A stretch of 64,000 bases of DNA from an uncultured Prevotella sp. (GTDB taxonomy: Bacteria > Bacteroidota > Bacteroidia > Bacteroidales > Bacteroidaceae). Shown here one piece after another: positions 36,030-44,849 of the stretch; position 1 is the first letter of the stretch, and each line of letters begins with the position of its first letter. The translations under genes were made by a program, and so were the position numbers. The notes under the pieces were generated by a model that worked only from the letters and a program-made list of their open reading frames with translations, searched no databases and was not told where the DNA came from. The stretch is from positions 1-64,000 of the forward strand of contig USHV01000004.1 in NCBI GenBank assembly GCA_900554695.1, in the 5' to 3' direction.

Positions 36030-36425
36030 ATGACAGATCCAATAGCAGATTATCTGACAAGACTCAGAAACGCAATTATGGCACATCACCGTGTCGTTGA
36101 AGTTCCTGCGTCAAACTTGAAGAAAGAGATTACTAAGATCCTCTTCGAGAAGGGATACATCTTGAATTACAAGTTCATTGAAGATGGTCCTCAGGGTACA
36201 ATCAAGGTTGCATTGAAGTATGATCCTGCAACCAAAGTCAACGCAATCAAGTCGTTGAAACGTGTTTCTACACCAGGTCTTCGTAAGTACACTGGTTACA
36301 AGAACATGCCGAGAGTTATTAACGGATTAGGTATTGCAATTTTATCTACATCCAAGGGTGTAATGACAGACAAGGAAGCTGCTGCACTTAAGGTCGGTGG
36401 CGAAGTTCTTTGCTATGTTTATTAA
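36030..36425 (+). CDS. rpsH: 30S ribosomal protein S8
   Basis: This 131-residue protein organises the central domain of 16S rRNA. MTDPIADYLTRLRNA and the end KGVMTDKEAAALKVGGEVLC are typical. In E. coli S8 represses the spc operon. Confidence 0.97.
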   Translation: MTDPIADYLTRLRNAIMAHHRVVEVPASNLKKEITKILFEKGYILNYKFIEDGPQGTIKVALKYDPATKVNAIKSLKRVSTPGLRKYTGYKNMPRVINGLGIAILSTSKGVMTDKEAAALKVGGEVLCYVY

Positions 36426-36440
36426 TTGGAGGATTTATTT

Positions 36441-37007
36441 ATGTCAAGAATAGGAAAATTACCAATTAAAATCCCAGCAGGTGTAAATGTTACAATGACT
36501 GACGGGGTTGTTACTGTAAAGGGACCGAAAGGTGAACTTTCTCAGTATGTTGATCCTTCTATTATAGTAAAGATAGCAGACGGCGAGATTACGTTCGAAG
36601 TTGACGAAAACAGCCCTGTTAACTACAAGCAGAAGCAGGCTTTCCACGGCTTGTATCGTGCTTTGGTTCATAATATGGTAGTTGGAGTAAGTGAAGGATA
36701 TAAGAAAACTCTTGAACTTGTAGGTGTCGGATATCGTGTTTCCAATCAAGGTAATGTGATCGAGTTCTCTTTGGGTTATACACACCCGATCTTCCTTGAG
36801 CTTCCTAAAGAAGTTAAGGTTGAGACAAAGAGTGAGAGAAACCAGAATCCGTTATTGATGTTAGAGTCATGCGACAAACAGTTGATTGGCCTTATCTGTG
36901 CTAAAATTCGTTCTTTCCGTAAGCCGGAGCCTTATAAAGGAAAAGGTATCCTCTTCAAAGGCGAAGTCATCCGCAGAAAATCTGGTAAGTCAGCTTCTGC
37001 TAAGTAA
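36441..37007 (+). CDS. rplF: 50S ribosomal protein L6
   Basis: This 188-residue protein lies near the sarcin-ricin loop. The ATG at 36441 gives MSRIGKLPIKIP, the conserved beginning, with a purine-rich GGAGG just upstream; the earlier TTG was rejected. The C-terminal KPEPYKGKGILFKGEVIRRK is intact. Confidence 0.97.
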   Translation: MSRIGKLPIKIPAGVNVTMTDGVVTVKGPKGELSQYVDPSIIVKIADGEITFEVDENSPVNYKQKQAFHGLYRALVHNMVVGVSEGYKKTLELVGVGYRVSNQGNVIEFSLGYTHPIFLELPKEVKVETKSERNQNPLLMLESCDKQLIGLICAKIRSFRKPEPYKGKGILFKGEVIRRKSGKSASAK

Positions 37008-37026
37008 TCTTTTAAAATTTACGATT

Positions 37027-37371
37027 ATGACAACAAAGAAAGTAGAAAGACGAATAAAAATTAAATACAGAATTCGTAAGCGTGTTAATGGAACTGCAGA
37101 GCGTCCTCGTCTGAGCGTCTTCCGCAGCAACAAACAGATTTACGCTCAGGTTATAAACGATTTGACCGGAACGACTCTTGCATCTGCATCTTCTCTTGGA
37201 CTCGAGAAAATGCCAAAAATCCAGCAGGCTGCTAAAGTGGGCGAGATGGTAGCAGCAAATGCACAGGCTGCAGGAATTACTGCGGTTGTTTTCGACCGTA
37301 ACGGTTATCTCTATCACGGACGTGTTAAGGAACTGGCTGATGCAGCTCGTAAAGGTGGTCTTAAATTTTAA
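37027..37371 (+). CDS. rplR: 50S ribosomal protein L18
   Basis: This 114-residue protein binds 5S rRNA. The ATG at 37027 gives MTTKKVERRIKIKYRIRKRV; upstream in-frame ATGs would overlap rplF. The segment RPRLSVFRSNKQIYAQVIND and the end FDRNGYLYHGRVKELADAAR match L18. Confidence 0.96.
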   Translation: MTTKKVERRIKIKYRIRKRVNGTAERPRLSVFRSNKQIYAQVINDLTGTTLASASSLGLEKMPKIQQAAKVGEMVAANAQAAGITAVVFDRNGYLYHGRVKELADAARKGGLKF

Positions 37372-37383
37372 ACGATTATTGCA

Positions 37384-37890
37384 ATGAATAAAGTTAAAGT
37401 ATATAGTGACGTTGAGTTGAAAGACCGTTTGGTTGCCATTAATCGAGTTACCAAGGTAACAAAAGGTGGACGTACTTTCACTTTTGCTGCTATTGTCGTT
37501 GTCGGTGACGGTAAGGGTGTCATCGGTTACGGACTCGGTAAGGCAGGCGAGGTTACGGCTGCAATCTCCAAAGGCGTTGAAGCTGCAAAGAAGAATCTTG
37601 TAAAGGTTTCTCTTGTTAAAGGTACAATCCCACACGAGGTAGAGGCTCGCTATGGTGGCTCTAAGGTCTTCATGAGACCTGCAGCTCCTGGTACCGGACT
37701 CGTAGCCGGTGGTGCTATGCGTGCCGTTCTTGACAGCGTAGGTGTAAAGGATGTGCTCGCTAAGTCAAAGGGTTCTTCAAATCCTCATAACCTGGTTAAG
37801 GCAACAATAGAAGCTCTCACACAGGTACGCGACGCTTACACTATCGCAGGTGTTCGCGGTATCAGTATGGACAAAGTTTTTAACGGATAA
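37384..37890 (+). CDS. rpsE: 30S ribosomal protein S5
   Basis: This 168-residue protein at the mRNA entry has an N-terminal double-stranded RNA-binding fold (GGRTFTFAAIVVVGDGKGVI) and a C-terminal S5 domain with PAAPGTGLVAGGAMRAVLDS. rpmD follows after 11 nt. Confidence 0.97.
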   Translation: MNKVKVYSDVELKDRLVAINRVTKVTKGGRTFTFAAIVVVGDGKGVIGYGLGKAGEVTAAISKGVEAAKKNLVKVSLVKGTIPHEVEARYGGSKVFMRPAAPGTGLVAGGAMRAVLDSVGVKDVLAKSKGSSNPHNLVKATIEALTQVRDAYTIAGVRGISMDKVFNG

Positions 37891-37901
37891 GGAGAATTAC
37901 A

Positions 37902-38078
37902 ATGGCAACAATAAAAGTAAAACAGATAAAGAGCCGTATCGGCGCCAATAAAGAGCAGAAAAGTACTCTCTTGTCTCTAGGCCTGCATAAAATCTCCCAG
38001 GTAGTGGAGGTTGAGGACACTCCGAGCATACGTGGTATGATACGCAAAGTTCATCATCTGGTAACAGTAGTTGAATAA
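37902..38078 (+). CDS. rpmD: 50S ribosomal protein L30
   Basis: A 58-codon frame between rpsE and rplO encodes MATIKVKQIKSRIGANKEQK and ends VHHLVTVVE. The IKVKQIKSxIG start and the SLGLHKI segment identify L30. It is short but complete, in the conserved spc order rpsE-rpmD-rplO. Confidence 0.96.
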   Translation: MATIKVKQIKSRIGANKEQKSTLLSLGLHKISQVVEVEDTPSIRGMIRKVHHLVTVVE

Positions 38079-38101
38079 TTAATCTTTAAGCAGAAAAAAT
38101 T

Positions 38102-38548
38102 ATGAAATTAAATACTTTAAAACCAGTCGAGGGTTCTACACATTCTCGCCGTCGTATAGGTCGTGGACCGGGCTCAGGATTAGGCGGAACTTCTACTCGC
38201 GGACACAAAGGAGCTAAGGCTCGCTCTGGTTACAAGAAGAAGATCGGTTTCGAAGGAGGTCAGATGCCTCTGCAGCGCCGTGTGCCTAAAGCAGGATTCA
38301 GAAATATCAATCACAAGGAGTATTTTGCAGTCAACCTTTCTACTCTGCAGAGCCTTGCAGAGGCAAAGGGACTTACAAAGATTGGTCTGAGTGAGCTCAG
38401 AGATGCAAATCTCGTTAAGAAGAACGTTCTTGTAAAGGTTCTTGGCAACGGCGAGCTCAAGGCTAAGCTTGATGTAGAGGCAAATGCTTTTTCTAAGACT
38501 GCTGAGGAAGCTATTAAGGCAGTTGGTGGTAACACAACTATAATTTAG
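38102..38548 (+). CDS. rplO: 50S ribosomal protein L15
   Basis: This 148-residue protein has the glycine-rich N-terminal tail RRRIGRGPGSGLGGTSTRGH and EGGQMPLQRRVPKAGF. secY starts 4 nt after the stop. Confidence 0.97.
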   Translation: MKLNTLKPVEGSTHSRRRIGRGPGSGLGGTSTRGHKGAKARSGYKKKIGFEGGQMPLQRRVPKAGFRNINHKEYFAVNLSTLQSLAEAKGLTKIGLSELRDANLVKKNVLVKVLGNGELKAKLDVEANAFSKTAEEAIKAVGGNTTII

Positions 38549-38552
38549 GTAA

Positions 38553-39890
38553 ATGAAAAAATTTATTGAGACACTGAAGAACTGTTGGAGAATTGAGGAT
38601 TTGCGTCAGCGACTCCTCATTACTCTCCTGTTTACGGCTATATACCGTTTTGGCTCGTTCGTGGTACTTCCTGGTATCAATCCGAGCATGTTGGAGAAAT
38701 TACAGTCGCAAACATCCGGCGGTTTAATGTCATTGCTGGACATGTTCTCCGGTGGTGCGTTTTCCAATGCATCCATATTTGCACTTGGAATTATGCCATA
38801 CATCTCAGCTTCTATCGTAATGCAGCTTCTGGCCATAGCTGTACCATACTTCCAGAAAATGCAGAGAGAAGGAGAGAGCGGACGTAAAAAGATTAACTGG
38901 TACACGAGAGTCCTGACTGTAGCAATATTGTTCTTTCAGGCTCCGTCATACCTCCTTAATCTGAAAGCCCAGGCTTCTCAGGCTCTTGCTTCAGGACTTT
39001 CATGGTCAGTGTTCATTGCTTCTGCTTCAGTGATACTCGCTGGTGGAAGCATGTTCATATTATGGCTCGGTGAGCGTATTACAGATAAAGGTGTTGGAAA
39101 TGGTATCTCAATGATCATTATGATCGGTATTATCGCCCGCTTCCCACAGGCATTCGTCCAGGAAGTGGCAACACGTCTTAACGCGATTGCAGGCGGTGGC
39201 CTTGTGATGTTTATTGTTGAGATACTTATTCTATATGCAGTTGTGTGTGCAGCCATTCTTTTGGTGCAGGGAACACGCAAGATACCGGTGCAATATGCCA
39301 AACGCCTTGTAGGAAATAAGCAGTATGGAGGAGCACGTCAATACATACCATTGAAGTTATTCGCTGCTAACGTAATGCCTATTATCTTCGCACAGGCTTT
39401 GATGTTTATTCCGCTTGCAATTGTACAGTATCAGAGTACCAGCTCATCTTGGGTGATTCGTTCGCTGATGGACAACCGCAGCCTATTGTATAACTGTGTA
39501 TATGTGATATTGATCATCGCATTCACATATTTCTATACAGCTATCACATTGAATCCTACTCAGATGGCAGAGGATATGAAGCGTAACAATGGTTTCATTC
39601 CTGGTATCCGTCCGGGAAAGGACACCGCAGAATATATAGAGACAATAATGTCTCGAATCACATTCCCTGGTTCCTTGTTCATAGCATTCATTGCTATAAT
39701 GCCGGCTCTTGCAGGTTTGCTCAATGTGCAGCAGCAATTCTCTCAATTCTTCGGAGGAACATCTCTTCTGATTCTTGTCGGAGTTGTTATAGATACTCTC
39801 CAGCAGATAGAGAGTCATCTGCTTATGCGTCATTACGACGGACTGTTGAACTCAGGACGTACACGTAATAGCAGTATTTCTGCATATTGA
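38553..39890 (+). CDS. secY: preprotein translocase subunit SecY
   Basis: This 445-residue, about ten-span membrane protein is the protein-conducting channel. Conserved segments are visible: TAIYRFGSFVVLPGINPSML, GGSMFILWLGERITDKGVGN (plug/gate zone), and NPTQMAEDMKRNNGFIPGIR (cytoplasmic ribosome/SecA-binding loop). It lies between rplO and map as in many Bacteroidetes. Confidence 0.97.
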   Translation: MKKFIETLKNCWRIEDLRQRLLITLLFTAIYRFGSFVVLPGINPSMLEKLQSQTSGGLMSLLDMFSGGAFSNASIFALGIMPYISASIVMQLLAIAVPYFQKMQREGESGRKKINWYTRVLTVAILFFQAPSYLLNLKAQASQALASGLSWSVFIASASVILAGGSMFILWLGERITDKGVGNGISMIIMIGIIARFPQAFVQEVATRLNAIAGGGLVMFIVEILILYAVVCAAILLVQGTRKIPVQYAKRLVGNKQYGGARQYIPLKLFAANVMPIIFAQALMFIPLAIVQYQSTSSSWVIRSLMDNRSLLYNCVYVILIIAFTYFYTAITLNPTQMAEDMKRNNGFIPGIRPGKDTAEYIETIMSRITFPGSLFIAFIAIMPALAGLLNVQQQFSQFFGGTSLLILVGVVIDTLQQIESHLLMRHYDGLLNSGRTRNSSISAY

Positions 39891-39903
39891 TTTTCTTTTG
39901 GAA

Positions 39904-40680
39904 ATGAAAATATTTCTGAAGACTGAAGATGAAATAAAGCTGATGCGCGAGGCCAACCAACTTGTTGGTAAGACCTTGGCAGAATTGGCCAAACACATAA
40001 AACCGGGTGTAACGACCCTTCAATTGGATAAGATAGCGGAGGAGTTCATAAGAGACCACGGAGCGATCCCGACTTTCAAGAATTTCCCCAATCCATTTGG
40101 AGGGCCATTCCCTGCAAGCATCTGCACTTCTGTCAATGATGTGGTTGTGCACGGCATTCCTGATGACAAGACCATACTCCGTGATGGTGACATCATCTCT
40201 ATCGATTGCGGTACTTTGCTTAATGGCTATAACGGCGATAGTTGTTATACGTTCTATGTGGGCGAGGTCGCACCTGAGGTGAAACAATTGGTGGAGACGA
40301 CAAAGGAGTCTCTGTATGAGGGAATCGCTCAGGCTGTTGCCGGGAAACATATCGGTGATATAGGCGATGCGGTTCAGTCTTATTGCACGCGAAGAGGATA
40401 CGGCGTCGTTCGTGAGCTTACAGGCCATGGTATAGGACGTGAGATGCACGAAGATCCGCAAGTTCCCAATTACGGTATGCGTGGACATGGGGTGTTGCTT
40501 AAGGCAGGCATGTGTATAGCGATAGAGCCGATGATCACAATGGGTGAGCGCAACATAATGTTAATGCCGGACAGGTGGGGAATCCGTACTCGTGACGGCA
40601 AGCCGGCGGCACATTTCGAACATACCATCGCGATTCAAAGAGGTAAGGCTGAGATTTTATCAACATTCGAAGGAATATAA
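39904..40680 (+). CDS. map: type I methionine aminopeptidase
   Basis: This 258-residue cytosolic metalloprotease removes initiator methionine. The five metal ligands can be traced: Asp in ISIDCGTLLNGYNGDS (two Asp), His in GHGIGREMHEDP, Glu in IAIEPMITMG and Glu in HFEHTIAI. The ATG at 39904 gives MKIFLKTEDEIKLM, the normal start; a TTG two codons upstream was rejected. infA follows. Confidence 0.96.
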   Translation: MKIFLKTEDEIKLMREANQLVGKTLAELAKHIKPGVTTLQLDKIAEEFIRDHGAIPTFKNFPNPFGGPFPASICTSVNDVVVHGIPDDKTILRDGDIISIDCGTLLNGYNGDSCYTFYVGEVAPEVKQLVETTKESLYEGIAQAVAGKHIGDIGDAVQSYCTRRGYGVVRELTGHGIGREMHEDPQVPNYGMRGHGVLLKAGMCIAIEPMITMGERNIMLMPDRWGIRTRDGKPAAHFEHTIAIQRGKAEILSTFEGI

Positions 40681-40708
40681 CATTTAATAAAGAAGGAATA
40701 TAATAATT

Positions 40709-40927
40709 ATGGCAAAACAATCCGCTATTGAACAGGACGGAACAATTGTAGAGTCTTTATCGAACGCAATGTTCAGGGTAGAACTTGAGAACGGTGTCCA
40801 GATAATTGCTCATATTTCTGGAAAGATGAGAATGCACTACATAAAGATTCTGCCTGGTGATAAGGTTAAAGTGGAAATGAGCCCTTATGATCTGACAAAG
40901 GGCCGTATAGTTTTCAGATACAAATAA
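40709..40927 (+). CDS. infA: translation initiation factor IF-1
   Basis: This 72-residue OB-fold protein blocks the A site during initiation. It has QDGTIVESLSNAMFRVELEN and the C-terminal SPYDLTKGRIVFRYK, identical in layout to IF-1. Confidence 0.97.
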   Translation: MAKQSAIEQDGTIVESLSNAMFRVELENGVQIIAHISGKMRMHYIKILPGDKVKVEMSPYDLTKGRIVFRYK

Positions 40928-40938
40928 ACTTACGAGAT

Positions 40939-41055
40939 ATGAAAACAAGAGCATCATTAAAGAAACGCACACCCGACTGTAAGATTGTACGTCGTAAAGG
41001 TCGCTTGTTCGTTATCAACAAGAAGAACCCTAAGTATAAAATGCGTCAGGGCTAA
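40939..41055 (+). CDS. rpmJ: 50S ribosomal protein L36, zinc-free form
   Basis: A 38-codon frame 11 nt after infA encodes a basic peptide with RTPDCKIVRRKGRLFVINKK and ends KYKMRQG. Only one cysteine remains of the CxxC...C...H zinc ribbon, so this is the C-minus form. Short but complete. Confidence 0.95.
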   Translation: MKTRASLKKRTPDCKIVRRKGRLFVINKKNPKYKMRQG

Positions 41056-41148
41056 TTAAAAGGAGATTGAAGGCAAAGATTGTGAAATTTTTTGCTTTAA
41101 CTCAAAATAAACTAATTATCAATTTTTTATTAAATTATCAATTAACAA

Positions 41149-41529
41149 ATGGCAATAAGAATTGTTGGAGTAGATTTGCCCCAGAATAAGCGTGGCGAAA
41201 TCGCATTGACCTATATTTATGGTATAGGTCGAAGTAGTTCAGCAAAGATATTGGATAAAGCCGGTGTCAGCCGCGATCTGAAGGTAAGCGAGTGGACAGA
41301 TGATCAGGCTTCCAAGATCCGTGAAATTATCGGCGCTGAATTTAAAGTTGAAGGTGATCTTCGTGCAGAGATCCAGATGAATATCAAGCGTCTCATGGAT
41401 ATTGGTTGCTATCGTGGAATCCGTCATCGTAATGGTCTTCCTGTTCGCGGTCAGAGCACAAAAAACAATGCCCGTACACGTAAAGGAAAGAAGAAGACTG
41501 TTGCTAACAAGAAGAAAGCTACTAAGTAA
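41149..41529 (+). CDS. rpsM: 30S ribosomal protein S13
   Basis: This 126-residue protein of the 30S head contacts tRNA and the 50S. MAIRIVGVDLPQNKRGEIAL, GIGRSSS and RGQSTKNNARTRKGKKK are typical. It begins the alpha section. Confidence 0.97.
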   Translation: MAIRIVGVDLPQNKRGEIALTYIYGIGRSSSAKILDKAGVSRDLKVSEWTDDQASKIREIIGAEFKVEGDLRAEIQMNIKRLMDIGCYRGIRHRNGLPVRGQSTKNNARTRKGKKKTVANKKKATK

Positions 41530-41574
41530 AATTTAGTTTGGAGTTGAGAGTTTGGAGACGCACGGTCTCAAATC

Positions 41575-41602
41575 TTTTAACTTTTGACTTTTAACTTTTA
41601 AC
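41575..41602 (+). repeat. 7-bp tandem repeat upstream of rpsK
   Basis: Four consecutive heptamers, TTTTAAC TTTTGAC TTTTAAC TTTTAAC, end 9 nt before the rpsK ATG. A small GAGAC/GTCTC hairpin (41555-41569) precedes them. Confidence 0.7.
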
Positions 41603-41611
41603 TAAAAAATT

Positions 41612-42001
41612 ATGGCAAAGAAAACAGCAACATCCAAAAAAAGAAATGTGAAGGTTGACGCAATGGGACAACTTCACATTCACAGTTCTTTCAATAACAT
41701 TATTGTATCTTTAGCAAATAGCGAAGGACAGATTATCTCATGGTCTTCAGCAGGTAAGATGGGATTCCGTGGCTCAAAGAAGAACACTCCGTATGCAGCT
41801 CAGATGGCAGCAGAGGATTGTGCAAAGGTAGCTTACGATCTCGGTCTGCGCAAGGTGAAGGCTTATGTAAAGGGTCCAGGTAATGGTCGTGAGTCTGCCA
41901 TCCGTGGCGTACACAGCAGTGGTATCGAGGTTACTGAAATCGTAGACGTTACTCCGCTGCCGCACAATGGCTGCCGTCCTCCGAAGAGACGTAAGGTATA
42001 A
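41612..42001 (+). CDS. rpsK: 30S ribosomal protein S11
   Basis: This 129-residue platform protein contains HIHSSFNNIIVSLANSEGQI and the end DVTPLPHNGCRPPKRRKV, both conserved. Confidence 0.97.
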   Translation: MAKKTATSKKRNVKVDAMGQLHIHSSFNNIIVSLANSEGQIISWSSAGKMGFRGSKKNTPYAAQMAAEDCAKVAYDLGLRKVKAYVKGPGNGRESAIRGVHSSGIEVTEIVDVTPLPHNGCRPPKRRKV

Positions 42002-42052
42002 TCTTCCTGCTATCAATAAAAGTTACATCAATAAAAAGCATTTTATAATATT

Positions 42053-42658
42053 ATGGCTAAATATATAGGTCCGAAATCTAAGATTGCGCGTCGTTTCGGT
42101 GAGCCGATTTTCGGCGCAGACAAAGTTTTGTCCAAGAGAAACTTCCCTCCTGGACAGCATGGCAACAGTCGTCGTAGAAAACAGTCTGAGTACGCTGTCA
42201 TGCTGGCAGAGAAGCAAAAGGCTAAATATACATATGGTGTATTGGAGCGTCAGTTCCGTAACATGTTTGAAAAAGCAGCTAAGGCAGACGGTATTACCGG
42301 TGAGGTTCTGCTCCAGAACCTTGAAAGTCGTCTCGACAACGTAGTGTTCCGTATGGGTATCGCTCCGACACGTGCGGCTGCACGCCAGTTGGTAGGCCAC
42401 AAGCACATCGTTGTAGATGGCAAGGTAGTCAATATACCTTCATATGCAGTTAAGCCAGGCCAGATAGTAGGAGTGCGTGAAAAGTCAAAGTCTCTTGAGG
42501 TTATTGAGGCTGCTCTTGCTGGATTCAATCACAGCAAATATCCATGGATTGAGTGGGATGCAAACACCAAGAGCGGTAAGTTCCTGCATAAGCCGGAGCG
42601 TGCCGATATTCCTGAGAATATAAAGGAACAGTTAATCGTTGAGTTGTACTCTAAATAA
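42053..42658 (+). CDS. rpsD: 30S ribosomal protein S4
   Basis: This 201-residue protein starts 30S assembly and in E. coli represses the alpha operon. It has an S4 RNA-binding domain (RLDNVVFRMGIAPTRAAARQ, QLVGHKHIVVDGKVVNIPSY). Cysteines of the zinc-binding S4 N-terminus are absent. Confidence 0.97.
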   Translation: MAKYIGPKSKIARRFGEPIFGADKVLSKRNFPPGQHGNSRRRKQSEYAVMLAEKQKAKYTYGVLERQFRNMFEKAAKADGITGEVLLQNLESRLDNVVFRMGIAPTRAAARQLVGHKHIVVDGKVVNIPSYAVKPGQIVGVREKSKSLEVIEAALAGFNHSKYPWIEWDANTKSGKFLHKPERADIPENIKEQLIVELYSK

Positions 42659-42670
42659 ATCATTAAATTA

Positions 42671-43663
42671 ATGGCGATATTAGCATTTCAAAAACCTGAC
42701 AAAGTTGTAATGTTGGAGGCCAACGACAAATTCGGCAAGTTCGAATTTCGTCCACTTGAGCCGGGCTTCGGCGTTACCATAGGTAATGCGTTGCGCCGCA
42801 TACTTCTTTCGTCGCTTGAGGGATATGCCATCAACACAGTGCGTATCTCTGGTGTAGAGCATGAGTTCTCATCAGTTCCGGGCGTGAAGGAAGACGTGAC
42901 CAACATTATCTTGAATTTGAAACAAGTAAGATTCAAGCAAGTAGTAGAAGAATTCGAGAACGAAAAAGTTAGTATCACCGTTGAGAATTCAACAGAATTC
43001 AAAGCTGGTGATATTGGTAAGTATCTGACTGGATTTGAAGTGTTAAACCCTGATTTGGTGATTTGTCATTTAGATGCCAAGGCTTCGATGCAGATAGACC
43101 TGACCATCAACCAAGGACGTGGATACGTTCCTGCTGATGAAAATCGTGAGTTCTGCACTGACGTCAATGTAATTCCAATCGATTCTATCTACACCCCTAT
43201 CCGTAACGTGAAGTATTCTGTTGAGCCATATCGTGTTGAGCAAAAGACCGATTATGACAAACTGATTCTTGAAGTTAGTACGGATGGTTCCATTAGTCCA
43301 AAAGATGCGCTTAAGGAAGCTGCTAAAATCCTTATCTACCACTTCATGCTGTTCTCTGATGAGAAGATTACGCTTGAGAATCCTGATCACGAGACCAACC
43401 AGGAGTTTGACGAGGAAGTGCTTCACATGCGTCAGTTGCTTAAGACCAAGCTTGTTGACATGAACCTCTCTGTTCGTGCTCTCAACTGTCTTAAGGCTGC
43501 AGATGTCGAGACACTCGGCGATCTTGTTCAGTACAACAAGACCGATCTCCTTAAGTTCCGCAACTTCGGTAAGAAATCGCTTTCAGAGCTTGATGATTTG
43601 CTCGAGAGTCTGAATCTGTCTTTTGGAACCGATATTTCTCAATATAAATTAGATAAAGAATAA
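42671..43663 (+). CDS. rpoA: RNA polymerase alpha subunit
   Basis: This 330-residue subunit has the N-terminal dimerisation domain (RPLEPGFGVTIGNALRRILL) and a C-terminal domain with helix-hairpin-helix motifs (NLSVRALNCLKAADVETLGD; FRNFGKKSLSELDDLLESL) that bind UP elements and activators. Confidence 0.98.
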   Translation: MAILAFQKPDKVVMLEANDKFGKFEFRPLEPGFGVTIGNALRRILLSSLEGYAINTVRISGVEHEFSSVPGVKEDVTNIILNLKQVRFKQVVEEFENEKVSITVENSTEFKAGDIGKYLTGFEVLNPDLVICHLDAKASMQIDLTINQGRGYVPADENREFCTDVNVIPIDSIYTPIRNVKYSVEPYRVEQKTDYDKLILEVSTDGSISPKDALKEAAKILIYHFMLFSDEKITLENPDHETNQEFDEEVLHMRQLLKTKLVDMNLSVRALNCLKAADVETLGDLVQYNKTDLLKFRNFGKKSLSELDDLLESLNLSFGTDISQYKLDKE

Positions 43664-43735
43664 TCCGGAATATAAGATTGTGGACACTCTGGTGTCCGCA
43701 ATCGCACCGGTTTATCGTAAAAAGAAACAAACAAA

Positions 43736-44242
43736 ATGAGACATAATAAAAAATTCAACCATCTGGGTCGTACTGCATCTCACCGCCAGGCCATGCTCGC
43801 TAACATGGCTATCTCGCTGATCATGCACAAAAGAATCACTACGACCCTCGCAAAGGCTAAGGCTTTGAAGAAATATGTTGAGCCTCTGCTTACACGCAGT
43901 AAGGACGACTCAACTAACTCTCGTCGTGTCGTATTCCGTTATCTCCAGAACAAAGAGGCTCTGAAAGAGCTCTTCGGTGAGGTTTCTGCAAAGATCGGCG
44001 ATCGTCCCGGTGGATACACACGTGTTATCAAACTCGGTACACGTAAGGGCGATGCTGCTCAGATAGCATTTATCGAGCTGGTTGATTTCGATGAGAATAT
44101 GGCTAAGGCACCTAAGGCTGCCAAGAAGACACGTCGTAGTCGCAAGTCTTCTGCTAAGGCTGAAACAGCTGCAGAGACAACAGCAACTGAGACACCTGCA
44201 ACTGAAGCTCCTGCAGCAGAGGAAGCACCTAAGGCTGAATAA
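43736..44242 (+). CDS. rplQ: 50S ribosomal protein L17 with C-terminal extension
   Basis: This 168-residue protein has the L17 core (MRHNKKFNHLGRTASHRQAM; KEALKELFGEVSAKIGDRPG) plus an Ala/Thr/Glu/Lys-rich tail from about residue 122. Such tails are common in Bacteroidetes L17. It is the last gene of the operon and is followed by a strong terminator. Confidence 0.96.
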   Translation: MRHNKKFNHLGRTASHRQAMLANMAISLIMHKRITTTLAKAKALKKYVEPLLTRSKDDSTNSRRVVFRYLQNKEALKELFGEVSAKIGDRPGGYTRVIKLGTRKGDAAQIAFIELVDFDENMAKAPKAAKKTRRSRKSSAKAETAAETTATETPATEAPAAEEAPKAE

Positions 44243-44274
44243 GGAAATCGACAGACTTCAAGTTTTGATATCTC

Positions 44275-44307
44275 AACCGGACTGCATATTATGCGGTCCG
44301 GTTTTTT
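44275..44307 (+). terminator. intrinsic terminator of the ribosomal operon
   Basis: A 13-bp stem (AACCGGACTGCAT/ATGCGGTCCGGTT, one G-T pair) with a 3-nt loop is followed by TTTTTTATT. It ends the run from rpsL to rplQ. Confidence 0.9.
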
Positions 44308-44410
44308 ATTGTGTATGTTTGTATGAGATATGCAATCTACTTTTGTCCGTGACCGTTTCCGACAAGCATTTTGTCAATGCTTTTATGTATTTATTCCTGA
44401 CTCTTTCAGA

Positions 44411-44608
44411 ATAAAACAATATTCATAACAGATCTATAGTCAGTATTTCGTTCTGATAAAGCCTGCATAGTGTTCCTATAAGATCCATTCTGAGCTTTTA
44501 TAAAGCCCGTATTGTGGCCTTGTAAAGGCTGTATTGAGATTCGATAAAGTCCGTATCGCAGATATAAACGCCCTGTTCTGTGGTCCGGAACTGGTATTAT
44601 TATGACCG
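44411..44608. repeat. degenerate 22-bp-period array B
   Basis: Units start at 44455, 44477, 44499, 44521 and 44543, exactly 22 bp apart, with weaker ones at 44411, 44433, 44565 and 44587. Cores read GATAAAGCCTGCATAG, TATAAGATCCATTCTG, TATAAAGCCCGTATTG, TGTAAAGGCTGTATTG, GATAAAGTCCGTATCG. The GATA...TATC dyad and the GATAAAGCC word (as GGCTTTATC on the other strand) link it with array C. Confidence 0.72.
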
Positions 44609-44733
44609 GCATAACTATCTGTCTTAATAAGGAGCGTGAATATTGGCGAAGCATTAGTTTCCTGTAGCTTATCAGACTTACATATATTTTATATTTTCAT
44701 CCCGGTCAGATTAAGTAAAATTATGCAGAATTA

Positions 44734-44765
44734 TTTCATTTCATAGATATATTATACTATCTTTG
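44734..44765 (+). promoter_or_regulatory. promoter of the glycine-zipper lipoprotein gene
   Basis: TATCTTTG at 44758-44765 matches the -7 consensus, with TTTC 20 nt upstream as a near -33 element. The leader is about 80 nt. Confidence 0.65.
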
Positions 44766-44849
44766 CCATGTGTGTTATATGATACACATGCGGTTATATT
44801 GCGCTCAGAATGTGCAGATATCCGTGTTTAATACATAATATTCAGACAT

